The notes under the pieces: model-generated
The model's input: the letters and a program-made list of their open reading frames with translations, nothing else
Told to the model about the DNA's origin: nothing
Databases searched by the model: none
Shown here: piece after piece, positions 18,304-28,072 of the stretch
Numbering within the stretch: position 1 is the stretch's first letter
Layout: every line of letters starts with the position of its first letter
Source: CAXBNB01 sp049115735
GTDB lineage: Bacteria; Bacteroidota; Bacteroidia; Cytophagales; Cyclobacteriaceae
Length of the DNA stretch: 64,000 bases
Direction: 5' to 3'
Assembly (NCBI GenBank): GCA_049115735.1
Contig: JAGDZP010000012.1
Location: forward strand, 62,001-126,000
Made by a program: the position numbers and the translations under genes

Positions 18304-20568
18304 ATGAAAATAGCGTCTTTATTTATTGCCTTCTCAATGTCTATCATCACCGCTTTTGCTCAAAGTAGCGGATGGCAGTCTCAACGCATCACCGCAAGGG
18401 AAAACCAGAATGCTACAAATACCTGGATAGATTTTAAGAAGGAATTTAATGTTGAGCAGGTACCACAATTGGCTATGGCCAAAATAGCCTGCGACTCTAA
18501 ATACTGGCTCTGGATAAATGGTGAAATGGTCATTTTCGAAGGACAGCTCAAAAGAGGGCCAAATGTGCATGATACATACTACGATGAGGTCGATCTTACA
18601 ACATACTTGAAAGAGGGAACCAATTCAATAGCCATATTACTTTGGCATTTTGGAAAAAGTGGCTTTTCCCATCACAGCAGCGGTTTGGCTGCCCTCGCAT
18701 TTGATTGTGAGGCCCTCAATCTTTACAGTGACAAGAGCTGGAATGTCCGCTTGGATTTGGCATTTCAGAATGCTGCTCCGCCAGCACCGAACTTTCGTTT
18801 GCCGGAATCAAGCATTCGCTTTGATGCCAGGGGCGACAATTTTAGTTGGATAAAACCGGATGCTAAATTGACTGGTTTTAGGGGGGCGGTTTTGGTTGGA
18901 AAACCTGAATCATTCCCCTGGAACAATTTGGTAAAACGTCCAATTCCACTGTGGAAAGATTATGGATTGAAACCATACGATAAATCTCCCGAATTCCCTT
19001 TTATAAGCACCGGAGATACTATTATGTGTAAAATGCCCTACAACGCACAACTGACACCCTATTTTAAAATTGAAGCATCAGCCGGCCAAGAAATAACGAT
19101 TCTAACCGATCACTATCAGGGTGGAGGGCCATATAATGTCCGTGCCGAATATATTGCCCGCAACGGAGTACAGGAATATGAAAGTCCTGGTTGGATGAAC
19201 GGGCATCATGTTTATTACATCATTCCCGAAGGGGTAAAAGTCCTGGATTTACAATATCGGGAAACAGGGTACAACACAGAATTCACAGGGCATTTTAGTT
19301 GTAGTGATCCGTTTTTTGAAAAACTATGGAAAAAGGCTGAACGCACCCTTTATGTTACCATGAGAGACACCTACATGGATTGTCCCGACAGGGAGCGATC
19401 GCAGTGGTGGGGCGATATGGTCAATGAAAGTGGAGAAGCTTTTTATGCACTTTGTCCCAAAAGTCGTTTTTTAACCCAAAAAGGCATTCTGGAGCTTATT
19501 GGTTGGCAAAGAGAGGACAATACCATCTTTTCACCCGTTCCTGCTGGAAACTGGGGAGAGGAATTGCCAGGGCAAATGTTGGCCAGCATTGGTTATTATG
19601 GTTTCTGGAATTATTATATCAATACCGGGGACAGGGAGACAATCGCTAAAGTATATGACGGTGTGAAGCGCTACCTTGATGTTTATGAGCTTGATGAAAA
19701 CGGTGTGCTAAAAAAACGAGAAGGCGGATGGTATTGGGGCGATTGGGGCACCAATGTGGACAAGGATCTTTTGATCAACGAATGGTATTACCTGGCCTTA
19801 AAAGGCTATAAGAACATGTCCGGGTTGCTTGGAAAAAGCGATCAGAAGGACTGGGCTGAAAATCAAATGAGCAATTTTAAGCAGGCATTTAACCAAACCT
19901 TCTGGAATGGAAATGAATACCGTTCGTACAATTATACAGATGATATGGACGACCGTGGACAAGCTCTTGCTGTAGTGGCCGGTCTGGCAGATAAGGACAA
20001 ATACAAGACGATATATAAAGTGCTGCAAACGCAATCTTACGCCAGCCCCTATATGGAAAAGTACGTGACAGAGGCGCTATTCCAGATGGGAGAAGCCGAA
20101 TATGGGCTAAAACGTATGAAAGAACGCTTTGGTCCCATGGTGAATAATACCTACTACAGCACCTTGTTCGAAGGATGGGGAATCGGCAGACACGGTTATG
20201 GCGGAGGTTCTACCAACCATGCCTGGAGTGGTGGAGGGTTGACCATCCTGGCACAATACGTTTGTGGGCTGTACCCTACGGCTCCTGCCTGGAAACAGTT
20301 TAGCGTTAAGCCCGATTTAGCTGGGTTGTCATTTGCCGAAACAAGCAATGAAACAATAGCTGGAAAAGTAGCTGTGAAAGTGACCAAAACAAAAAGAGGA
20401 ATGGGTATCGCACTGACAGTTCCCGAAGGAAGCGAGGCAGTGGTATATATTTCTAAAAAGGAAAAAACGGTGACTGTGAATGGTGAAAGGGTCGTGTCCA
20501 ATCAAATTGATGGCAGTTATAAGCTGTACACGCTTAAAGGTGGTGAATATAAAATCAGTGCCCAATAA
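18304..20568 (+). CDS. GH78-like alpha-L-rhamnosidase
   Basis: The ATG at 18304 is preferred to the TTG two codons earlier because it opens directly into a signal peptide (ending AFAQ). The roughly 754-residue protein has N-terminal beta-sandwich regions (KYWLWINGEMVIFEG, DEVDLTTYLKEGTNSIAI), then the GH78 (alpha/alpha)6 signature DCPDRERSQWWGD and GGWYWGDWG, and a small C-terminal beta domain. GH78 enzymes remove terminal alpha-L-rhamnose; some relatives act on other 6-deoxy or uronic sugars, so the exact sugar is open. It is the first gene of the 5.9 kb repeat-bounded block and lies 90 bases before a sulfatase. Confidence 0.9.
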   Translation: MKIASLFIAFSMSIITAFAQSSGWQSQRITARENQNATNTWIDFKKEFNVEQVPQLAMAKIACDSKYWLWINGEMVIFEGQLKRGPNVHDTYYDEVDLTTYLKEGTNSIAILLWHFGKSGFSHHSSGLAALAFDCEALNLYSDKSWNVRLDLAFQNAAPPAPNFRLPESSIRFDARGDNFSWIKPDAKLTGFRGAVLVGKPESFPWNNLVKRPIPLWKDYGLKPYDKSPEFPFISTGDTIMCKMPYNAQLTPYFKIEASAGQEITILTDHYQGGGPYNVRAEYIARNGVQEYESPGWMNGHHVYYIIPEGVKVLDLQYRETGYNTEFTGHFSCSDPFFEKLWKKAERTLYVTMRDTYMDCPDRERSQWWGDMVNESGEAFYALCPKSRFLTQKGILELIGWQREDNTIFSPVPAGNWGEELPGQMLASIGYYGFWNYYINTGDRETIAKVYDGVKRYLDVYELDENGVLKKREGGWYWGDWGTNVDKDLLINEWYYLALKGYKNMSGLLGKSDQKDWAENQMSNFKQAFNQTFWNGNEYRSYNYTDDMDDRGQALAVVAGLADKDKYKTIYKVLQTQSYASPYMEKYVTEALFQMGEAEYGLKRMKERFGPMVNNTYYSTLFEGWGIGRHGYGGGSTNHAWSGGGLTILAQYVCGLYPTAPAWKQFSVKPDLAGLSFAETSNETIAGKVAVKVTKTKRGMGIALTVPEGSEAVVYISKKEKTVTVNGERVVSNQIDGSYKLYTLKGGEYKISAQ

Positions 20569-20658
20569 TACGAGAAAAACACAAGATCGTTTGGCAATAT
20601 CTTGACTGGCTCATTGGAACTGTAAAAGAATTAAAGAAAGGAGAGAAAACTGAATAAA

Positions 20659-22134
20659 ATGAATCAAATAATTAAACTATTCTGCCTTACCATCCTCATA
20701 TGTGTTGGATGCAAAACCAAAAAAGAACCACTCAATCGACCAAATATTTTGTGGATAGTAGTAGAGGACATGTCCAGCCATTTTGGCTATCAAGGTGAAA
20801 AACTGGTGTCCACCCCAAATGTAGACCGATTGGCTGCTGAGGGTGTTGTCTTCAATAATGCGTATGTGAGTGCCCCGGTTTGCTCTGCCAGCCGTTCTGC
20901 CATGATCACGGGCATGTACCAGACATCTATAGGTGCACATCACCACCGTTCTTCAAGAGGAGAGTTAAAAATCCAGCTTCCAGAAGGAATAAGAACTATT
21001 CCTGAAATGTTCAAAGAGGCAGGGTATTATACGACGAACAGTCAGGAAAACCTCAATAGAAAAGGGAAAGAGGATTATAATTTCAGCTATGATTCCCAAA
21101 AACTCTATGACGGTACCGATTGGAATGGTAGAGAGGCAGGCCAACCGTTTTTTGCGCAAATACAACTAAGAGGAGGAAAACTGAGAAATGTTCCTAAATG
21201 GCACGATGAAGTGATGGCAGGGTTGGATCCTTCAACCGTTATTTCACCTGATCAAGTATCCCTACCTCCATATTATCCGCAGGACTCAGTATTTCTAAAA
21301 GACTGGGCAGATTACTTGAACAATGTTCAATACACAGACATGGAAGTTGGCAATATTTTAGCACAACTGGAAAAGGATGGGCTAACGGATAATACCGTCA
21401 TATTCTTTATTACTGATCATGGAATCAGCCAGGCAAGGGGAAAGCAGTTTTTGTATGATGAAGGTGCCAAAATTCCTTTTATTATCTGGGCACCTAAAAG
21501 GATGAAACGGGAAGTCAAAAGTGACTTGATCAGTCATATAGACATGGCCGCAACTTCATTGGATTTGGCAGGGATTAGGATATCAGAATACATGGAAGCC
21601 CGCCCCCTTCTCAGTGAAAATCATGCACCAAGAGAATATGTTGTTTCCGCTCGTGACCGCTGCGATGAAACGGTTGACCATATGCGCATGGTAAGGAAAG
21701 GGAATTTCAAGTACATCAAAAACTATTTGCCTGAAAGGCCCTATCTGCAACCTTGTGCTTACAAGGACGGCAAACCATGGATGTCGGTATTACGGGGTTT
21801 AGATGCATCTGGAAAGTTAAATGAAACCCAAAAACTTGTGACAGCCCAGACCAGGCAAGAAGATGAATTATATGATTTATCTGTCGACCCATTCGAAATC
21901 AACAACCTGGCCCAAGATCCCATGTATGCCTCAACACTCCAGGGATTGCGCAAAGACCTTAGCGAGTGGATTGCAGCGACCGGTGATCAGGGGCAATACC
22001 CAGAATCACCTGAAATGTATGATAGCGACATGAGTGCGTATGTTGAGGCTATTGGAAGAAGAAATATCGAGGAAGCCGAAATAATCAAAGGGAACATAGC
22101 CGTCATGAAACAATGGGCGTCTGAAGGCAGGTGA
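20659..22134 (+). CDS. Family S1 sulfatase lipoprotein
   Basis: The 491-residue protein has a lipoprotein-like signal (ICVGC), then PNILWIVVEDMSSHFG, in which the usual aspartate pair is Glu-Asp, and the active-site motif C75-S-A-S-R, with Ala in place of Pro as allowed in the family. FFITDHGISQARGK supplies the second metal site. The Glu-Asp start and C-S-A-S-R form set it apart from the sulfatase at 16812 and suggest another subfamily. It lies between the GH78 and GH127 genes, consistent with stepwise desulfation and trimming of the same chain. Confidence 0.94.
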   Translation: MNQIIKLFCLTILICVGCKTKKEPLNRPNILWIVVEDMSSHFGYQGEKLVSTPNVDRLAAEGVVFNNAYVSAPVCSASRSAMITGMYQTSIGAHHHRSSRGELKIQLPEGIRTIPEMFKEAGYYTTNSQENLNRKGKEDYNFSYDSQKLYDGTDWNGREAGQPFFAQIQLRGGKLRNVPKWHDEVMAGLDPSTVISPDQVSLPPYYPQDSVFLKDWADYLNNVQYTDMEVGNILAQLEKDGLTDNTVIFFITDHGISQARGKQFLYDEGAKIPFIIWAPKRMKREVKSDLISHIDMAATSLDLAGIRISEYMEARPLLSENHAPREYVVSARDRCDETVDHMRMVRKGNFKYIKNYLPERPYLQPCAYKDGKPWMSVLRGLDASGKLNETQKLVTAQTRQEDELYDLSVDPFEINNLAQDPMYASTLQGLRKDLSEWIAATGDQGQYPESPEMYDSDMSAYVEAIGRRNIEEAEIIKGNIAVMKQWASEGR

Positions 22135-22158
22135 ACCAGGTGTCCGAAATAAAAATTC

Positions 22159-23934
22159 ATGAAAAACCCATTAAGAAATATGATGCAACAAATAATAAAA
22201 GGCTGGCTGATAGCTATGTCAACCATAATTTTAGCCACAAACTGCAAGCAGGAACCAGCAGTTGATCCCGATGAAAAACCAAAAGAAATTGCTGCTAAAG
22301 TAGCCGGCAACCTGGCTCAAAGGCTGGAAAGAAACTTCAGCCGATTGGAAACAGGCAGGTACTTGCCAGACACGCTTTACGACATACCAAACAGACATTA
22401 TCATGAAGAAGTATGGCCTGGTGACCTGCCGGGAAGACTTATACTAAGCCAGACACTTTTGCAAAGTGTTTCCGGAAGACAAGCCAAATATTTAAAAACG
22501 CTCATTGAAGATTTGCCCAATCACTTTAACGAAAAAGGCTATATGGGCAAGATTTATAAGGATGTCATTAGCGAACAGCAGCTTTCAGGCCATGGCTGGC
22601 TGCTTCGTGGATTGTGCGAATATTATTTAATGACCAACGACCCAATAATTCTAGGCTATCTGAAAACCATGGCAACAAATCTTATTTTGCCTACGGCCGG
22701 CTATCACAAAGACTACCCAATTGATCCCGCTTTACGCAAAGAAGCAGGTGGTTTTATGGGTACTCAGGAGAAAATGATGAATGGATGGCTGCTGTCTTCG
22801 GATGTGGGTTGCGATTTTATTTTTATGGATGGGGTCATTCAAACTTACAGTATTTTAAAAACCCCGGAGCTTAAGGCTGTGTGCTACGAAATGGCCGACC
22901 GCTTTTTGGAAGCAGACCTATATAATATCAAAGCCCAGACACATGCTACCTTGACAGCCTTGCGTGGACTCATACGCCTCTATGAACTTACCGGTGAACA
23001 ACGTTTTATCGATGGGGCAGTTGAGCGCTACGACTTGTACAGGATGGAAGGAATGACTGAAAATTATGAAAATTTCAATTGGTTTCAACGCCCGGAGTGG
23101 ACAGAGCCATGTGCCATAGTTGATTCCTACCAGGTATCGCTGGACCTATGGAAACAAACAGGGCAGACAAGGTATTTGGAAGATGCCCAATTGATCTGGT
23201 ACAATGCAATTTCCTATGCACAAAGGGATAATGGTGGTTTTGGGCTTTCTAATTGTACTGGCCCTGTAAGCCATCTGGAAACAAAAGCCTATGAAGCGCA
23301 TTGGTGTTGCACCATGCGTGGATCGGAAGGGATTGCCGAGCGCACCCGCTCACTGTATTTCAACCAGGGGGATGCAGTTATTGTTGCGGATTTCCAAAAC
23401 TCAGAGATCCGTTCGGAATTATCCTCAGGAACATTGTCTATCAAGGTAAAGACGGATTATCCATTTGATGAGATTGTGGAGCTGGCTATCAAAGGGAGTA
23501 CATTAAAAAAGGATGCAACCATTAAAATCTTTCTTCCATCATGGATCGAAAATATCCATTTGACAAAAGGAGGTAAAGTCTGGGAAGCAAAACAAGATGG
23601 AGGGTATTTATTGTTCACAGAAACATTCGAAACTGGCGATACCTACCACCTTTCGTTCAACCAACGATTGGGGAAAGTGAAGCCGCATGGTAACAATACC
23701 CCTGAAGGCCAATATAAAATTCATTATGGGCCTTTGGTTCTTGGCATTGAAAAACATGCAGAAGAGGTGAATTTGCCCAAGGGTTTTAAAATCAACAAAA
23801 TAAGGCCAGGTGAGTTTGAAATTGAAAATACTGACTTGATTTTACGCCCCGTTTACCATCTGATGGATTCTATTGTAAACCCTGGAAATGGTTATAGAAG
23901 TCAAATACTGTTTTCATCGATAAAACAATTATGA
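22159..23934 (+). CDS. GH127-like (DUF1680) glycosidase
   Basis: The 591-residue exported protein has an (alpha/alpha)6 region and the GH127 metal cluster pattern: E316-P-C318 and the adjacent pair C383-C384 in HWCCTMRGSEG. This matches the Glu-x-Cys and Cys-Cys spacing of the founding beta-L-arabinofuranosidase HypBA1, where a cysteine is the nucleophile. Known GH127 activities include beta-L-arabinofuranosidase and, in carrageenan loci, 3,6-anhydro-D-galactosidase. The sulfatase-rich context makes the second possible but unproven. The stop codon overlaps the ATG of the broken gene at 23931 (ATGA), a sign that the two were translated together. Confidence 0.85.
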   Translation: MKNPLRNMMQQIIKGWLIAMSTIILATNCKQEPAVDPDEKPKEIAAKVAGNLAQRLERNFSRLETGRYLPDTLYDIPNRHYHEEVWPGDLPGRLILSQTLLQSVSGRQAKYLKTLIEDLPNHFNEKGYMGKIYKDVISEQQLSGHGWLLRGLCEYYLMTNDPIILGYLKTMATNLILPTAGYHKDYPIDPALRKEAGGFMGTQEKMMNGWLLSSDVGCDFIFMDGVIQTYSILKTPELKAVCYEMADRFLEADLYNIKAQTHATLTALRGLIRLYELTGEQRFIDGAVERYDLYRMEGMTENYENFNWFQRPEWTEPCAIVDSYQVSLDLWKQTGQTRYLEDAQLIWYNAISYAQRDNGGFGLSNCTGPVSHLETKAYEAHWCCTMRGSEGIAERTRSLYFNQGDAVIVADFQNSEIRSELSSGTLSIKVKTDYPFDEIVELAIKGSTLKKDATIKIFLPSWIENIHLTKGGKVWEAKQDGGYLLFTETFETGDTYHLSFNQRLGKVKPHGNNTPEGQYKIHYGPLVLGIEKHAEEVNLPKGFKINKIRPGEFEIENTDLILRPVYHLMDSIVNPGNGYRSQILFSSIKQL

Positions 23935-24035
23935 AACGAAGATCATTTGTAAAAAATGCCAGCATAGGCACGGCAGCATTATCTATAATTCCATTCTTAG
24001 GCAGCAGTATGTTCGTTGACCCTCTAGTTCATTAG
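23931..24035 (+). pseudogene. Truncated start of a Tat-signal protein gene, cut by the 99-base repeat
   Basis: The frame encodes 34 residues beginning MKRRSFVKNASIGTAAL, a standard Bacteroidota twin-arginine signal peptide, and stops at TAG 24033-24035 as soon as the right repeat copy begins at 24014. Everything after the signal peptide is missing and no continuation exists in this window. The intact parent was probably an exported oxidoreductase or other PUL enzyme. The ATGA overlap with the GH127 gene shows it was the next gene of that operon before the break. Confidence 0.88.
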
Positions 24036-24112
24036 TATAGTATGGTATAAATATTTCAAGAAGAATTAATAACCTCTAGACCATTTCTATCAATTATGAT
24101 CACATTTTGTAT
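24014..24112. repeat. 99-base direct repeat, right copy (before cstA)
   Basis: Ungapped copy of 18141-18239 with four substitutions. It carries the CGTTGA end of the upstream sulfatase as non-functional sequence and the real start of cstA (ATG at 24096). It therefore marks the right end of the inserted block. Confidence 0.93.
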
Positions 24113-25538
24113 TTCTATTGCCACCCTTGTTGTAGGTTATTTTATTTATGGAAAAATTGTCGAACGAACTTTTGGTATAGATCAGAATCGGCCTACGCCA
24201 GCAATTTCCAAGGCAGATGGTGTTGATTTTGTGGTGTTGCCCCCTTGGAAAATTTTCCTGATACAATTCCTGAATATCGCTGGGCTGGGGCCAATTTTTG
24301 GAGCTATAGCCGGGGCGATGTTTGGTCCGGCTGCATTTTTATGGATCGTTTTTGGTAGCATATTCGCTGGCGCAGTACACGATTTTTTTTCCGGAATGCT
24401 TTCGATAAGGCATGGTGGATTGAGTATCAGCGAAATAGTTGGAATATATCTAGGGCCTCAGATCAAGCAGGTGATGAGGGTCTTCACCGTGGTTCTATTG
24501 ATTTTTGTAGGGACAGTTTTCTTAGTAGGGCCAGCCAAAATAATAAGTGGCATGACTGGTGACATCTGGAGTATTGGTGCTTGGGTGCTGCTCATTTTAG
24601 TGTATTATGTGCTCTCCACCCTCTTGCCCATCGACAAACTGATTAGTAAATTATATCCGGTTTTTGGAGTGGCCATGCTCATTATGGCACTTGGCTTATT
24701 TGTAGCTTTATTTATTGGCGACTATCAAATACCAGAGTTGGTTGCGGGAAATTGGGGCAATATGAAACCAAATCCTGACGAATCTCCGCTGTTTCCTATT
24801 TTGTTTGTAACCATAGCCTGTGGAGCAATTTCTGGATTTCATGCTACACAATCGCCGCTTATGGCCCGTTGTATTGGCAATGAAAGGCTGGGACGAAAAG
24901 TGTTTTATGGAGCCATGATCACCGAAGGTATTGTCGCCTTGATTTGGGCAGCAGGAGCCATGGTATTTTTCGATAATGTCGAAGGACTAAATACAGCTAT
25001 GGCTGCAAACAACAACAATGCAGCCTGGGCCGCCAATGAAATTTCTATCAATATGCTTGGAAAAGTAGGAGGCATATTGGCGCTACTTGGAATTGTTGCA
25101 GCGCCGATTACATCAGGGGATACCGCTTTCAGATCTGCCCGCATTATTGTAGCGGATATTTTCAAGTTTGATCAAAAACCAATCATGAAGAGACTTTACA
25201 TAAGTTTGCCATTGTTTGTAGTAGCCTATGTACTGACACAAATGGACTTTGCTGTTATATGGAGATATTTTGCATGGAGCAACCAAACCCTGGCCATGGT
25301 AGTGTTGTGGACGATTACGGCTTACTTGATCTATGAAAACAAGAATTATTGGATTACTTTATTGCCAGCAGTGTTTATGACTATGGTATGCAGTACCTAT
25401 ATTTTAATAGCACCGGAAGGCTTTCATTTGGCTCATGATGTGTCCTATATGGGAGGGGCAATTATTACAGTGCTTATTAGTGCTGTCTTTGGATTTTATG
25501 TCCATCGTCGTACAAATGTTTCTGTTGGACTTACCTAA
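24096..25538 (+). CDS. cstA: CstA-family carbon-starvation/peptide-type transporter
   Basis: The 480-residue integral membrane protein has many hydrophobic helices and the CstA N-terminal signatures: NIAGLGPIFGAIAGAMFGPA, GSIFAGAVHDFFSGMLSIRHGG and GFHATQSPLMARC. It is shorter than Escherichia coli CstA (about 700 residues), as is common for relatives in this phylum. CstA-family proteins carry peptides or pyruvate across the inner membrane. Its start lies inside the 99-base repeat, and a dead copy of that start follows the sulfatase at 16812, so cstA was probably once the direct neighbour of that sulfatase. Confidence 0.92.
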   Translation: MITFCISIATLVVGYFIYGKIVERTFGIDQNRPTPAISKADGVDFVVLPPWKIFLIQFLNIAGLGPIFGAIAGAMFGPAAFLWIVFGSIFAGAVHDFFSGMLSIRHGGLSISEIVGIYLGPQIKQVMRVFTVVLLIFVGTVFLVGPAKIISGMTGDIWSIGAWVLLILVYYVLSTLLPIDKLISKLYPVFGVAMLIMALGLFVALFIGDYQIPELVAGNWGNMKPNPDESPLFPILFVTIACGAISGFHATQSPLMARCIGNERLGRKVFYGAMITEGIVALIWAAGAMVFFDNVEGLNTAMAANNNNAAWAANEISINMLGKVGGILALLGIVAAPITSGDTAFRSARIIVADIFKFDQKPIMKRLYISLPLFVVAYVLTQMDFAVIWRYFAWSNQTLAMVVLWTITAYLIYENKNYWITLLPAVFMTMVCSTYILIAPEGFHLAHDVSYMGGAIITVLISAVFGFYVHRRTNVSVGLT

Positions 25539-25543
25539 CCAAA

Positions 25544-25566
25544 AGGGGAGACTTTCCCCTGTTGTT
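25544..25566 (+). terminator. Probable intrinsic terminator after cstA
   Basis: AGGGGA and TCCCCT (25544-25560) form a short perfect stem, followed by GTTGTTTT. It lies six bases after the cstA stop. The U run is broken, so the strength is uncertain. Confidence 0.6.
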
Positions 25567-26327
25567 TTAAGTGTTCTGAAAGGACACTTGAAACTATTTC
25601 ATGAAACCTCATATGGACCGCAGTGTCTCTGACACGGTTTCATTTGATCAAAGTTATTGGTGATTGGCATTGACACCCTAGTATTACATTCTCTCTTCAG
25701 TAAACACCAATTCAATTTTCCCGGTTTTTGTACCACTATAGTCCCTGGCACTACTCCAGACTCAACTTTCAGAAAGTGCACATTTCATCATGATACCACA
25801 ATAAGCAGTCCTTTGACTGGTACGAGCTGAAAGTCCCAACCATCGCCCGCCAACCAGCAATTATGCTACACCAAACATGCGGTAGAAGGATGCGTCCCGT
25901 TGGTATATGAGATTGGGAGCGGAAGCCAAATCATTATTTAAACCAAAAGTCCCTTTTGAAATACGACGCGTCTCTTTTAAAAAACGACGCGTCTAATTTG
26001 AAAAACGACACGTCTAATTTTGAAAACGACGCGTCTCTTTTTTAAAATCAAACGTGATTTTTAGATTTTTAATTTTAACATTCAAATTGATGTATTAGAA
26101 ATGGATTTTGTACTCAAAAAAATGTCTTAAGACACATCGAAAAGGCCACTCGATACAACCTTTGTCCTTACCTAAGTTTCGACAATTATTACCAGCCATC
26201 GTACAAGTATTGACAACCAATACTTTCGCAAGCCCAAATACCGCTAAGTCACACCAGATGATGAATCGATCAAAAGACCTTTCTCTCCCAAATGAATCAA
26301 AAACGAGATAAACTGGAATAGGGAGGA
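25567..26327. other. Gene-poor stretch between cstA and the ATPase
   Basis: No convincing gene was found. Short open frames have no family features. The only clear structure is the 21-base tandem repeat at 25963-26037. The composition suggests decayed sequence. Confidence 0.6.
25963..26037. repeat. Four tandem copies of a 21-base unit around GACGCGTC
   Basis: ACGACGCGTCT or ACGACACGTCT starts at 25963, 25984, 26005 and 26026, an exact 21-base period. Each unit centres on the palindrome GACGCGTC (GACACGTC in the third). In one plus-strand frame the units read as a seven-residue repeat (K-N-D-A-S-N-L) ending at TAA 26042, but the open frame starts only at 25911 and has no start codon. It may be a protein-binding iteron or the tail of a decayed coding repeat. 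Confidence 0.85.
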
Positions 26328-26366
26328 AACCCCCCGAAAGAAAAACACCATTTCAATCAGGGGGCT
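26328..26366 (-). terminator. Possible terminator of the ATPase gene
   Basis: On the minus strand CCCCC (26364-26360) pairs with GGGGG (26335-26330) and is followed by TTTCC. The loop is long (about 24 bases) and the stem overlaps the stop codon at 26357-26359. Confidence 0.4.
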
Positions 26367-27568
26367 TGTAGATAATCAGATCCTGTAACAATGTTGGCTA
26401 TCTTTCCATTCCTTTCAAAACGGTCATTTTGATTTAGAGTGACAATCGTTCCGCTTGGTAGATTAAAAAATTCAAGTGCTTCCAACAAACCATTCAATTC
26501 TCTATCCAGGTTATCTTGATTTAAACTAAAACAAACTTGTATTACTTCACGAATTGTTTCCTTTTCATAAACGATAAAATCGCATTCCCCTTTCTCAGAA
26601 AAATAATAAATCTCCTTATACTTTCTTCTCAGGTGTAAAAAGATCAGATTTTCAAACTTGCGTCCATTGTCATCTGTGAAAGAGGCAGAATTAACATTTA
26701 CCATACCAGTATCAATGGCATATACTTTTCTGGGGTTTGCAATCTGTTTTCTTAATGAATAACTAAATTTTGGTACCAAATGGATTAGGTATGAATATTC
26801 CAAATGTGAAAGGTATTCCATTATTGTACTGGTTGCCCCAACGCCAAAAAGCGTTTTCAATTTATTACCTGTCACCAGATTTCCAACATTAGAAATCAGA
26901 TAGAGTGTAAGTCGCTGAAGGGTTTTGATATCCCTGACACCATAACGCACTGCAATATCCCTAACTAGTATGTCATCTAGCAGGTAACCCAATATATCTC
27001 CTTCCCCCCTTTTCACATACTCCGGAAATCCTCCCACTTTTAAATACTTCACTAACATTTCCTCGGAAGGGCTTATTTTACTATACAAACAAAATTCGTT
27101 GTAGGAAAAGGGAAATAGCTCTTTAGTGATATGCCGACCTGTCAGTTTTGTCCCCAATTCCTTGCTCAACAAAGAAGCATTTGAACCAGTAACAACAATC
27201 CTAAAACCCTCATCTAACTTCTGGCGGATGTATCTCTCCCATTCATTTATGATCTGTATTTCATCAAAAAATAGGACTCTAGAATTCGACTCAGAAATAA
27301 TTTCATCTAGCCGGGTAAAATCATTCCCTTCAAATTCATATAACCTCGGATCTTCAAAATTGAGGTATATGGCATCTTTATACTTCGCATTTAGCAATTG
27401 AAATAGAAGCGTACTCTTTCCACATCTGCGTACACCAGACACAATTAAGGCATGCGAGGACAAATCGGGAATTAATTCCAAGGCTTCCCTCTTCAACCCA
27501 CTATCTTTTTGGAATAAATTTATCCGCTGAGTCTCTACAATCTGTACTATTGTTGATTTGAGTAACAT
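26357..27568 (-). CDS. AAA-type ATPase with DUF4143 domain
   Basis: The frame is open from 27664, but the ATG at 27568 (MLLKSTIVQIVETQR) is the natural family start; the residues upstream are encoded by an AT-rich promoter region. The roughly 403-residue protein has a Walker A motif (VSGVRRCGKSTLL), a Walker B motif (SRVLFFDEIQ), a sensor-like VVTGSNASLL, and a C-terminal DUF4143/nuclease-like region with FENLIFLHLRRK and GECDFIVYEK, resembling restriction-type endonuclease folds. These proteins are widespread and of unknown role, sometimes thought to be selfish or toxin-like. It stands alone between the two PUL modules. Confidence 0.9.
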   Translation of the reverse strand: MLLKSTIVQIVETQRINLFQKDSGLKREALELIPDLSSHALIVSGVRRCGKSTLLFQLLNAKYKDAIYLNFEDPRLYEFEGNDFTRLDEIISESNSRVLFFDEIQIINEWERYIRQKLDEGFRIVVTGSNASLLSKELGTKLTGRHITKELFPFSYNEFCLYSKISPSEEMLVKYLKVGGFPEYVKRGEGDILGYLLDDILVRDIAVRYGVRDIKTLQRLTLYLISNVGNLVTGNKLKTLFGVGATSTIMEYLSHLEYSYLIHLVPKFSYSLRKQIANPRKVYAIDTGMVNVNSASFTDDNGRKFENLIFLHLRRKYKEIYYFSEKGECDFIVYEKETIREVIQVCFSLNQDNLDRELNGLLEALEFFNLPSGTIVTLNQNDRFERNGKIANIVTGSDYLQAP

Positions 27569-27594
27569 TGTAAAAGTGTTTGATACAAAAATAC

Positions 27595-27623
27595 AATATT
27601 GTTTTATACTATCAAACAATATT
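27595..27623. promoter_or_regulatory. Perfect inverted repeat upstream of the ATPase gene
   Basis: AATATTGTTT (27595-27604) and AAACAATATT (27614-27623) form a perfect 10-base inverted repeat with a 9-base spacer, 27 bases upstream of the ATPase ATG. The position suits an operator; the regulator is unknown. Confidence 0.5.
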
Positions 27624-27664
27624 ATTGTATAGTAAACTACACCTTCAATTGTAACAAACTTCAA

Positions 27665-28072
27665 CTGAAGTTAACAGGCGTACCTATCTTGTAGACCAAA
27701 CCCTTTCTATACTACATTAGGCGAGCAGCGATGCGATTATGGATTGGTCAGTTAGACTATTGCACCTTATCTTTTGATCGCCCCAACTGGTCTTAGCGTC
27801 TCGCTGAGATCAAACTTTAGATCAATCTAAGAAATAAATATCAATCAAGCCTTTCTTGCCTTCATAATCTCTTGCACTGCTGTATAACCATTCCAAAGAT
27901 TGTTTTATGAAATGATTCTACAGACGCAACAGGAAGGCTAGCTCAATATTTTTCTATTGTTTTAATTTTGGTAACAATTGACGTCTCGTTCAAAATATTT
28001 TTCCACTGCATTAGGGGTATTTGCGAGTAGGTGGCTTTTTAGTGAAACTACTCAATTCACTATCTTTATACA
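27665..28072. other. Intergenic region before PUL module B
   Basis: No gene was found. A weak -7-like box (TATCTTTA, 28061-28068) lies directly before the sigma start and would leave almost no leader, so it is doubtful. Confidence 0.4.

Noticed and set aside
25963..26037. Possible CRISPR or integron array
   Set aside because: The period is 21 bases with no room for spacers, and no cas or integrase gene is present.
26108..26311. 67-residue open frame in the gene-poor stretch
   Set aside because: No family features, odd composition and no conserved start context.
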